DNA from: CAYZJD01 sp964478455
Lineage (GTDB): Bacteria > Acidobacteriota > Terriglobia > Bryobacterales > Bryobacteraceae
Reading direction: 5' to 3'
DNA: 12,665 bases
NCBI GenBank assembly: GCA_964478455.1
Contig: CAYZJD010000105.1
Span: 1 to 12,665, forward strand
A program made the translations under genes and the position numbers. Positions 6,369 through 12,665 of the stretch are shown here, in pieces. The number at the start of each line of letters is the position of its first letter. Position 1 is the stretch's first letter. Under the pieces are notes generated by a model. The model was not told the origin of the DNA, ran no database searches, and worked only from the letters and a program-made list of their open reading frames with translations.

Positions 6369-7352
6369 TCAGGGCGCAGGGGAACATGCGGGCTGTCCCC
6401 GCAAAATGTCCACCAGGTCGCTGAAGACGCCGTAAGCGGTTTGTTGGATGCCGGGGGAAACCGACACGATGCCGATGGTGCCCATAAGGTCGGTGTGGAG
6501 GAGCAGGAGGTTGGAGGTTCCGCGGACGGCGGCAAGCAGGTCCGTCTGATCGAGCACTTCGGCGCGCACCCGCAGCCGGACGCCTTCCTCACTTCGGCGG
6601 GCGCGGCTGACGAGGCACACCGTCTTGCCTTTGGAAGCGAGTTCGGCCACGCGTTCCGGGGTAAGTCGCGCGATGCCGCGGGTATCCACCCGCTGGGGCG
6701 TTGCGCGCGCGTCCAGAAAGACGTTGGCCAGGGCAGCGGTCTTGGCGGCCGAGTCCCAGCCGTCGATATCGAAGCTGGCATCGGCCTCGGTGATGCCCAG
6801 CCGCCGGGCCTCTGCGATCCCCTCCTCCATGCTGCGGCCTTCACGCATGGCATCGATGATGACCTTGGTGGTGGAGTTCAGCGCACCGGTAAATCCGAGC
6901 ACGCGCGCGCCAGGCAGGTTCTTGCGAACGAGATTGAAGACGGGCGCGCCGTCCATCACCGTGGACTCGAAGCGAAAGTGCACCCCGGCGCGAGCGGCTT
7001 CATCCCGCAGGTCAGCATAAGCGTGGGCGATCGGCCCCTTATTGGCGGTGACGACATGCATACGCCGCTCGAAGGCGGCGCGGATGAGTGAGATGGCCGG
7101 CTCGCCGGTGGCTGGGTTGAGAGGAGTGAGTTCGATCAAGACGTCGGCCCCGGCGAGATCGAGGAACTCGTCGACGGAAGCGGCCCCCGGCCCGAACGCC
7201 GGATCCGGACCCAGGCCGCTGGGATCCAGCGCGGTGCCGTGACGGGACGTGTGGATGCCGGTGACGCAGAAGGGAAAGGAGTCGCGCTGCTCATGGAGGA
7301 GGCGGGCCAGGGCCCGCCCCACGTTGCCGAACCCGAGAAGCGCGAGCCTCAA
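6369..7352 (-). CDS. hom: Homoserine dehydrogenase, short form without ACT domain
   Basis: This 327-residue enzyme reduces aspartate-semialdehyde to homoserine with NAD(P)H, a branch step to threonine and methionine. The N-terminal Rossmann motif is LGFGNVG (Gly7, 9 and 12). VVTANKGPIA holds the conserved Lys105. TGALNSTTKVIIDAM and TEADASFDIDGWDSAAK match the catalytic domain, with Asp200 and Lys204 in the usual Asp-x-x-x-Lys spacing. The protein ends after the catalytic domain, so the C-terminal ACT domain that binds threonine in about 430-residue forms is absent; feedback control by that route is not expected. The start is TTG at 7350-7352, overlapping the TGA of the DUF4139 gene as TTGA, so translation is probably coupled to that gene. 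This is an odd pairing of a biosynthetic enzyme with a secreted protein. Confidence 0.9.
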   Translation of the reverse strand: MRLALLGFGNVGRALARLLHEQRDSFPFCVTGIHTSRHGTALDPSGLGPDPAFGPGAASVDEFLDLAGADVLIELTPLNPATGEPAISLIRAAFERRMHVVTANKGPIAHAYADLRDEAARAGVHFRFESTVMDGAPVFNLVRKNLPGARVLGFTGALNSTTKVIIDAMREGRSMEEGIAEARRLGITEADASFDIDGWDSAAKTAALANVFLDARATPQRVDTRGIARLTPERVAELASKGKTVCLVSRARRSEEGVRLRVRAEVLDQTDLLAAVRGTSNLLLLHTDLMGTIGIVSVSPGIQQTAYGVFSDLVDILRGQPACSPAP

Positions 7353-9332
7353 AATTCCATCTTCTCGATGAGGGAATTGAGTTCCGATTCTAGCGCAGCT
7401 TTCTTGCGGCGCAGTTCGGCGAGCCGGTCCCGCAGACCGGCCAGACGCAATTCGAGGGCCGCGAGCTGGCGGGCGTAAATCTGCACCTGCTCCTGCTGCC
7501 CGCTCACCGACGACAGGCTGCTGATGTTGCGGCGCAAGCGGTCCTCGTCGGTCGCGAGGTCGTTGATCTCCTGTTCGGCCACGCGGAAGGACCGGTCGGC
7601 GTCGGCGATCAGCCGCTTCTGCGTGAGCAGCTCTTCGAGTTGCTTGCGCGCGGCTTCGCTGAGCGCCTTGTTCTGGATGTAGCTCGCCAGCACATCGGGC
7701 GTGAGGTTGGTAACCGCCGTGGACGTCTCGTAGATCCGTTCTTCCAGGACGGGGAACTTCTCCGTCGCTCCGGCCGCAAGCTTCAGCTCGAAGCGATAGG
7801 CGTTGGCCGTCGTCTCCGTGGGCTTCAGGCTCACCAGCTTGTATTCCGGCCGGGCCGGATGTTCGATAACGAGCGCTTTGGCCTTCTGCTCGACGTTGCG
7901 GATGGTGTACGTACGCGTCTCTTGCGCCGCCATCCGCGTCGTGAGGACACCGCGGCGGAAATGGATCTCGCGGACCGTCTGCGCGGAGGAATCGAACTGC
8001 GTGGTGACGCGCGTTCCCAGATCGGTAGCGTAACTGACAAGCCGCTTGTCGCCGTCCTTCAGTGTTTCGACCAGCGCCTCACCGGCATAGACGCCCGCGT
8101 CGTAAATGGTCAGCGGGCCACCGTCGAGCGTCTTGCCGGTGTTGTTGGCGATTTCGGCGGCATTCGTCGGATGCTGCGAGGCTTGGTCGGAGTAAATCAG
8201 CAGCTTGCGGGCGGAGACCTTCTGCTGGAGAAATGGCAACATGGCCGATTCCCCTTTGCGCACGGTCACCGCTCCCGGGAAGCGGTATTCGAACNNNNNN
8301 NNNNACGGCCGCAATGTTGCTGGCGAGATCAAGGCGGCGCGGGGGGGCGGGCGCCAGCTTGGGCATGGCCTCCGCCGCCGCAGCCCGCATGACCATCTGC
8401 CTGCCGACATCCGCCAGCGCCCGCTCTTCATCCCTGCCTTCCTCTTTCTCTTCGATCGCCCCGGCATGCAGCACCGGCGCTTGGGCGCGCTCCTCCGGCA
8501 GTTCAGCCGTTGGGCGGGGGATGTAGCGCGGCTCGTACAGGCGGCTCACGAAGGAGATGGGCCGCCCTGACACCAGCGACAAGCGCACGTTGGTCCAGTC
8601 CTCGGAGGTGACGTTGTCAACGATGGCCCACCCCTCCAGCGTCGGATCGCCCGCTGCGCCGAAGATGAGCCGGTAGCTTGATTTCCACACGGGCACGGGA
8701 ATCATGTAGCCGGCAACGATCTGCCGCTCGTTTGAATCGGTCGAGTCGATATAGACGCTGCGCCTCTCTCGGGAGCGGGCGCCACTGACCGCGGTCAGGT
8801 AATCGGCGAGAAGGCGCTGCAATTCCGGATCCTGGAGACGCAGGCTGGAGGCGCTGCCAAGGTCCAGCGTCTTCAATTGGCCAGAGTCGTCAAGCACGGT
8901 CAAGAGTTCACGCTCGGGACGCTCGTCACTGCTTGGCGAGAGCCTCGCGCCGACGATGGCTCCCTTGACGGTGTCAGGCCCGAGGCGGACCTCGATCCGC
9001 GCTCCCTTGAGAGTGTCCAGCAACGCCGCCAAAGGCTGCTGCTCGCCGAGGCGAAAGGGGAACTCGGAGAGCTTCTGCGCGAGCGGCTCGCTCGAATCAT
9101 AGCGCAACCCGGCGATAGCGCCGCCCTTGGCATCGGCCACGGTGAGCGACTTCAACACGTCGTTCATTTCAGACGCCTTGAAATCGAGGCGGGCTGACTC
9201 CCCCTTGCGCAGTTCTCCCGCGCGCTCGAAGTAGCCAACGCCGTGTTTATACAGGATGACGTGTCTGACCGGCAGTTCGGCGGCGGACGCGGCCGTCGCC
9301 AGGAACAATGGCGCGAGAACAAACAGTTTCAT
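7349..9332 (-). CDS. Secreted DUF4139 domain protein, interrupted by an assembly gap
   Basis: One gene is seen as two frames either side of the Ns at 8295-8304. The start is ATG 9330-9332, with GGAGG four bases upstream. A signal peptide MKLFVLAPLFLATAASA precedes AELPVRHV. The N-terminal half (about 342 residues) ends LDLASNIAA. The C-terminal half (about 314 residues) resumes FEYRFPGAVTVRKGESAMLPFLQQ and is the DUF4139 domain. The last 100 or so residues, from about EAARKQLEELLTQK, are a charged heptad-rich coiled coil ending LNSLIEKMEF. Total length is about 660 residues plus whatever the gap hides, normal for acidobacterial members. Function is unknown; the location is probably periplasmic or outer-membrane. 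The frame would be restored if the true gap length is a multiple of three, so this is more likely an assembly artefact than a pseudogene. The stop overlaps the homoserine dehydrogenase start. Confidence 0.88.
8295..8304. other. Assembly gap (10 Ns)
   Basis: Ten placeholder Ns lie inside the DUF4139 gene. The halves join in frame only if the missing length is divisible by three, and ten is not, so the number is probably a fixed scaffold filler. A G-rich run lies just to the right (about 8340-8356), a common cause of assembly breaks. The flanking residues NIAA and FEYRF suggest a short loss, perhaps around ten codons (inferred from recalled homologues). Confidence 0.97.
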
Positions 9333-9628
9333 GGGCCCTCCAACCGGGGAATGCCGCCGAGGCGGCGTTCCTTTCAAGCGGCTTCTGCCGCTTCGGCTCC
9401 CCGCTCGCAGCGCGTGCGCTCAGGGCGGCGCTGCACGAGGCAGGAAGCATCGTCTTCCTCCAACGCCGCTACGGGCCGCGGACGGCTTCACTGACGGCTC
9501 TTGCGGCTTGACACGCCGCAAGCTGCGCGTCAGACTTTGAGAGTTGCCCGTTTGCGACCCCGCCTCGCGGCGCAAACCCAGTGTACGGCAACGGGGACCG
9601 ATTGGCCATTGTTCCATGCGGAGGGAGC
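9333..9628. promoter_or_regulatory. Divergent intergenic region rich in hairpins
   Basis: About 296 bp separate the divergent starts of the DUF4139 and barrel genes, with no convincing gene inside. Five inverted repeats are visible: 9348-9358/9361-9371 (11 bp with one G-T mismatch), 9376-9382/9387-9393 (7 bp, 4-base loop), 9407-9413/9428-9434 (7 bp), 9500-9507/9515-9522 (8 bp) with outer arms 9491-9496/9528-9533, and 9550-9556/9571-9577 (7 bp enclosing a CCGC/GCGG stem). The region should hold both promoters. The hairpins may be REP-like repeats, leader structures, or parts of an unannotated RNA. Confidence 0.6.
9491..9536 (+). promoter_or_regulatory. TTGACA box inside an inverted repeat, possible -35 of the barrel gene
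   Basis: TTGACA at 9508-9513 is a perfect -35 hexamer. Seventeen bases later, CAGACT at 9531-9536 is only a weak -10 (A, A and T match). The box sits in the loop of CTTGCGGC/GCCGCAAG, itself flanked by CTGACG/CGTCAG. That symmetry could be an operator or only a hairpin. The promoter call is weak. Confidence 0.25.
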
Positions 9629-10948
9629 TTGAGATTCCGGAGACTAGCAATCACACTCTGCTTGTGCGGGGTCGCGCTGGCCCAGCGTTCCCTGTACGAA
9701 GGCCCGACCATCCTCAGCCGCGGAGTGGGGCCGGTGATAGGCGGCGGCGGCGAACTGATACGCCTCCGGCCGTTCATTGGCGTCAACGGCATCTATGACA
9801 GCGGGCTGACTCCCGTTTCGGTGGATTCGGAGGGAAGGCTGCTGGAGGACGACGCCTACGGGGCCGAAGTCCATTTCGGAGCGCTTGGCTACCATACCTG
9901 GCGCCGCACCGTGCTCGGCTTGGATTATCGGGGAAACGTCCGGCACTATACGCAGAAGACTTACTACGACGGCTCTGACCACCAACTGTCGCTTGGAGTG
10001 ACCCACCAGTTCTCGCGGCGGTGGGCGGTGTCCTTTCGCGAAGCGGCCGGCTCGTACTCCCGAAACTACGGTCTCCTCGGCGGCCTGGGGTACTTCGACC
10101 GTGAGTTTGCCAACACGCCGGCCGATGAGTTGTTCGACGGGCGCACGTACTATGCCTCCACAATGGGGGACCTGACCTTCTACAAGAGCCCGCGGCTGAG
10201 CTTCAACATGGGCGGTACGGGGTTTGTGGTGCGGCGCCGCTCCCAGTCGCTGGTCGGCGTGACTGGTGCGAATGCCCGCGGCGACATCGCCTGGCGGGTG
10301 AGTCGCCGCCACGTGATCGGCGTGGATTATGGTTTCAACCATTACGAATTCACCCGCGGCTTCGGCGGCGCGGACTTTCACTCGGCCGCCTTCAATTGGT
10401 CGGTGGAGTTCGGCCGGCGATGGCAGTTCGGCATCCGTGCGGGGGGAGCAAGGGTGGAGGTTCTCGGCCTGCGGTATGTGGCGGTCGATCCCGTCATCGC
10501 GGCGATCATCGGGCAGGCCACGGGTATCGAGGCGTATCACGCGCTTAATTACGTGTCCCAGGGGGACGTGCGCCTGATGCGGTCGTTCCAGCGCTCCAAT
10601 GTGACTCTATATTACTCGCGCGGGCTGGACCCAGGCAACGGGATCTTCCTCACCTCGCAGAGGGACAGCGTTGGTTTCAATTACAGCCACACGTTCTCGC
10701 GACGCTGGAATGTTGGAGTCAACGCCGGCTACGGCGGCTACTCGGGTTTGGGACAGGGCTTGGGAAAATACAGGAGTGTCGAGGGAGGGGGCGGCTTTGC
10801 CTGCCAGCTTAGCCGGTCCCTGCACCTGGTGGGTCATGTCGCCGCCCGCGATTACGAGGTGCGAGAAAGCACACTGAAACGCACTCATCTGCGCGGCACG
10901 ATCGGTTTCAGCTTCAGCCCGGGCGATTTACCTCTTTCGTTGTGGTAG
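9629..10948 (+). CDS. Outer-membrane beta-barrel protein
   Basis: About 439 residues. I chose the TTG at 9629-9631: GGAGG lies four bases upstream and a clean signal peptide follows (MRFRRLAITLCLCGVALA, then QRSLYEG). The frame is open from a GTG at 9581, which would add 16 residues ahead of the signal. The mature protein is made of alternating short strands rich in Tyr, Phe and Gly, such as LGLDYRGNVRHYTQKTYYDG, VTLYYSRGLDPGNGIFLTSQ and WNVGVNAGYGGYSGLGQGLG, and ends TIGFSFSPGDLPLSLW with a terminal Trp, as expected of a barrel assembled by BamA. About 16-20 strands seem possible. No TonB box or plug domain is seen, so it is a porin-like or structural barrel of unknown cargo. Its stop overlaps the GTG of the response regulator by 7 bases. 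Confidence 0.82.
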   Translation: MRFRRLAITLCLCGVALAQRSLYEGPTILSRGVGPVIGGGGELIRLRPFIGVNGIYDSGLTPVSVDSEGRLLEDDAYGAEVHFGALGYHTWRRTVLGLDYRGNVRHYTQKTYYDGSDHQLSLGVTHQFSRRWAVSFREAAGSYSRNYGLLGGLGYFDREFANTPADELFDGRTYYASTMGDLTFYKSPRLSFNMGGTGFVVRRRSQSLVGVTGANARGDIAWRVSRRHVIGVDYGFNHYEFTRGFGGADFHSAAFNWSVEFGRRWQFGIRAGGARVEVLGLRYVAVDPVIAAIIGQATGIEAYHALNYVSQGDVRLMRSFQRSNVTLYYSRGLDPGNGIFLTSQRDSVGFNYSHTFSRRWNVGVNAGYGGYSGLGQGLGKYRSVEGGGGFACQLSRSLHLVGHVAARDYEVRESTLKRTHLRGTIGFSFSPGDLPLSLW

Positions 10949-11355
10949 AAGACGCCACGAAAAGCGTGACTCAGCCAAAGCGCCTTCTGGTGGTGGAAGA
11001 CGAGGCGGCCTTGCGCCGTTTGTTCGAGGCATACCTCGTCCGGCTCGGATACCAGGTCGAGACCTTCGCCGGCGCGGCCGAAGCGCTCGAGGCCTTCGGC
11101 CAGCGCCCCAGCGAATACGATCTGGTGCTCGCGGACCTGCACCTGGAGGGGATGTCCGGTGTTGAACTGATCGAGTGTCTCGTGCGGCTGAACCCGGACG
11201 TGCGCATCCTGGTATGCAGCGGAGAGGCCTTCGACGGGCGGCTCCTCCCCGAGGGCGTTCGCGATCAGGTGGGCCTTCTCCAGAAACCGTTTCTGCCGAA
11301 GATGCTCACGGCCGAAGTCGAACGGCTGCTCAACTCCTCTTCGCCGCGCCCCTGA
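10942..11355 (+). CDS. Single-domain response regulator (CheY-like receiver)
   Basis: This 137-residue receiver domain has no output domain. The acidic pocket lies in LLVVEDEAALRRLF (Glu19, Asp20, Glu21), the phosphoacceptor is Asp65 in LVLADLHLEGMSG, the switch Ser93 is in ILVCSGEAF, and Lys115 is in LLQKPFLPKML. The chain ends about 15 residues after the last helix, so it must act by contacting a partner such as a kinase, phosphatase or diguanylate cyclase. The start is GTG 10942, which overlaps the barrel stop by 7 bases; a second GTG at 10966 would give a shorter tail directly before the receiver. Neither has a good ribosome site, which fits coupling to the barrel gene. No histidine kinase is in the window. 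Confidence 0.9.
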   Translation: MVEDATKSVTQPKRLLVVEDEAALRRLFEAYLVRLGYQVETFAGAAEALEAFGQRPSEYDLVLADLHLEGMSGVELIECLVRLNPDVRILVCSGEAFDGRLLPEGVRDQVGLLQKPFLPKMLTAEVERLLNSSSPRP

Positions 11356-11376
11356 TTCTAGTCGGCCGAGGGCGCA

Positions 11377-11943
11377 TTATCGCCGTTGAAGCGCCGCTTG
11401 CAGGCGTTCGGCGAAGCTCTCACCGGACTCGGACCACAGACGCCGTTTTTCAACGGGCAGAACCTGGTCCAGTTCGTGGGCCAGGCGCAGCAGGCCGCGG
11501 ATGTTCGACTGCACTTTGCCTGCTCCTTCAAGCAACTCCTCCTGGGGCAGAAAGTGAGTGTCGAGGCCGGCCTCCACCCGCAGGTGGTCTCCGAGATCGT
11601 TGTCGAAGTCGGGGCCGAAGCAGGCCAGCGTCACCGGAGACGGTTTGAGCCGCCACCCGGAGTCGTACTGCCACAGGTCCCAGTGTGCCTCCAGCAAGAA
11701 GCAGGAATCCGGATTATGGTGTTCCCGCGCAGCGTCCAGGATTTCGCCAACTTCGGCCTCTGGAGCCACCACGTGCTCGGCAAGCGCGGGCTCGGCAAAC
11801 TGGAACGCATAAACCCGAAGCACTCTGGCACAGGGTGCAACGATTGAGAAGGGGAAGCTGGCGAGAAGACGGCCGAATTCCCGGAGCATCGTCTGCTCGG
11901 TGAAGCCGCGGAGCCAGTACGAGAGATAGAGCTGCTCGGCCAT
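11377..11943 (-). CDS. Conserved protein of unknown function (188 residues)
   Basis: It begins MAEQLYLSYWLRGFTEQTMLREFGRLLASFPFS and continues with VLRVYAFQFAEPALAEHV, a helix with VGEILDAAREHHNPDSCFLLEAHWDLW, then VTLACFGPDFDNDLGDHLRVEAGLDTHFLP, and a C-terminal helix pair rich in Leu and Arg. No signal peptide, membrane helix or known catalytic motif is visible; it looks like a soluble alpha/beta domain. It resembles a protein I associate with acidobacterial genomes, without known role. I chose the ATG at 11941-11943: GGAGGAG lies about 17-23 bases upstream, rather far, and the frame stays open to 12195 but that part lies over the repeats and looks noncoding. It ends 21 bp from the convergent response regulator. 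Confidence 0.75.
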   Translation of the reverse strand: MAEQLYLSYWLRGFTEQTMLREFGRLLASFPFSIVAPCARVLRVYAFQFAEPALAEHVVAPEAEVGEILDAAREHHNPDSCFLLEAHWDLWQYDSGWRLKPSPVTLACFGPDFDNDLGDHLRVEAGLDTHFLPQEELLEGAGKVQSNIRGLLRLAHELDQVLPVEKRRLWSESGESFAERLQAALQRR

Positions 11944-11972
11944 GAGATCAAGCCGCCTTCTCCTCCATTGGA

Positions 11973-11986
11973 TCACAGCGCTGTGA
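11973..11986. promoter_or_regulatory. 14-bp perfect palindrome TCACAGCGCTGTGA
   Basis: A perfect 14-bp palindrome lies 30 bp upstream of the ATG of the 188-residue protein. Its position fits a dimeric repressor operator near the promoter or leader. It could equally be part of the neighbouring insertion-sequence-like repeats. No promoter hexamers are clear beside it. Confidence 0.4.
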
Positions 11987-12003
11987 GCCGCAACCAACCA
12001 GGC

Positions 12004-12118
12004 CGCCGATAAACCCCTCATGGCCAGTAACCGGCCACCCTGAAACATGAAAACGAGCCAGGCGGTGTTTTCACAGCAACGCCGATGAACCCGCCATGGC
12101 CGATCTGACCGGCCACCC
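12004..12118. repeat. Two direct repeats resembling IS21-type ends (relic)
   Basis: Copy one is 12004-12040 and copy two 12080-12118. Both run CGCCGAT-AACCC-CATGGCC, then ACCGGCCACCC, differing at a few bases and by a 2-base gap. Each contains a small inverted TGGCC/GGCCA. On the minus strand they read GGTGGCCGGT...GGCCATG, like the tandem 'gggtggccggt' repeats I recall at the ends of IS21-family elements. Between them TGAAAAC (12047-12053) and GTTTTCA (12066-12072) form another inverted pair. No transposase gene remains in the window. Confidence 0.5.
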
Positions 12119-12127
12119 CCGTGTTCC

Positions 12128-12665
12128 TCAAAAAGAGCGCGCTGCCTGCCAGAGGATGCCCGCTCCGAGAAGCGTGACGACAGCAGCGCTGACAACGGGC
12201 AGAGCCCGCGTCCAGGAGCCGTTGCCGCCGAGCTTCTGTAGAGCCGGACCGGTCAGGACCATCGCCACCCCGATCGAGATCAGCACCAGCGCAAGCCCGA
12301 GGCTGAAAGCGACGAGGATTGCCAGGCCGAGCACGATCCGGCGCAACGACACGGCGACCATGAGCACGACGAGAGCCTCGGGGCAGGGAACAAGCCCTCC
12401 CGAGATCCCGAGCGAAAGCAGGCTGCCCTTGCCGGGATGCTGGTGGGCGTGGTGATGCTCTTGCTGATGGGGATGGGAATGGCCCGCGTGTTCCCCTGCG
12501 CGCCCGGGCCAGCGCCGCCACAGCAGCCAGGCGCCGATGGCGGCGACCAGCAGGCCGCTGAACAGACTCAGCCACGGGTAGATCCGGTCGAGAGAGATGC
12601 GTGTGGAGGCGGAGAGCGTCGCTACTCCCAGGACAAAGACACTGGCGGTGTGCGTGGCCGTGACC
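12128..12665 (-). CDS. NicO-family nickel/cobalt exporter (RcnA-like), N-terminus outside window
   Basis: About 178 residues of the C-terminal part are present; the frame enters at the right edge and stops at TGA 12128-12130. The visible product starts VTATHTASVFVLGVATL, then a membrane helix, a His-rich hydrophilic loop (HSHPHQQEHHHAHQHP) between helices, LGISGGLVPCPEALVVLM, and three further helices ending ILWQAARSF. This order, helices around a His-rich loop followed by GGLVPCP, is typical of the NicO/RcnA/HoxN-related group that moves Ni2+ or Co2+ across the cytoplasmic membrane. The His cluster probably binds the metal. A Ni/Co exporter is favoured over a high-affinity importer because the importers' HX4DH motif is not in the part seen, but that motif could lie in the missing N-terminus. 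Confidence 0.85.
   Translation of the reverse strand, partial: VTATHTASVFVLGVATLSASTRISLDRIYPWLSLFSGLLVAAIGAWLLWRRWPGRAGEHAGHSHPHQQEHHHAHQHPGKGSLLSLGISGGLVPCPEALVVLMVAVSLRRIVLGLAILVAFSLGLALVLISIGVAMVLTGPALQKLGGNGSWTRALPVVSAAVVTLLGAGILWQAARSF

Noticed and set aside
11944..12195. Upstream extension of the 188-residue protein by 84 residues
   Set aside because: It runs across the direct repeats and palindrome, has no sensible protein features, and ATG 11941-11943 starts the conserved-looking part.
12018..12575. Arg/Pro-rich minus-strand open frame
   Set aside because: Shadow of the NicO exporter, whose frame shows membrane helices and a His-rich loop.

Overview
The window is GC-rich, tightly packed bacterial DNA. 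Its gene mix suggests an acidobacterium, perhaps of the Solibacter/Bryobacter group: a DUF4139 protein, a small 'WDYPR...WQYD' membrane protein followed by a LolA-like protein, an outer-membrane barrel, and a 188-residue protein that I associate only with such genomes. This placement is inferred from gene content; there is no rRNA or marker gene. A run of ten Ns at 8295-8304 shows that it is a draft scaffold, probably metagenomic.

Left part, 1-4051. The tail of a DUF2283 protein (+) overlaps the end of an orphan nuoI (-). Reading leftward from 2946, a minus-strand cluster runs: STAS anti-anti-sigma factor, CoA-disulfide-reductase-like flavoprotein, a strong hairpin repeat, a CxxC redoxin, then the Fe-S subunit NuoI. 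The cluster links regulation, thiol/NAD(P)H redox and electron transfer. A divergent pentapeptide-repeat beta-helix protein follows at 3080-4051.

Middle, 4113-9332, all on the minus strand. In transcription order: a secreted DUF4139 protein (broken by the assembly gap), a homoserine dehydrogenase coupled to it by a TTGA stop/start overlap, a small membrane protein, a LolA-like periplasmic protein whose start overlaps it, and a polytopic DUF1624-type acyltransferase. Several of these products look dedicated to the cell envelope.

Right part, 9333-12665. A hairpin-rich divergent intergenic region (about 296 bp) separates the DUF4139 gene from an outer-membrane beta-barrel gene (+). The barrel gene overlaps a single-domain response regulator. 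Convergent to these lie an unrecognised 188-residue protein and, beyond a 184-bp gap holding two direct repeats that resemble insertion-sequence ends and a 14-bp palindrome, the C-terminal part of a NicO-type nickel/cobalt exporter with a His-rich loop.

I see no CRISPR array, phage region, tRNA, rRNA or intact transposase, and no coherent new multi-gene system. The most unusual items are the 30-bp-arm hairpin that supplies a stop codon, the clustered hairpins at 9348-9577, the Cys/Phe ladders in the pentapeptide protein, the IS-like direct repeats, and the barrel/response-regulator pair.
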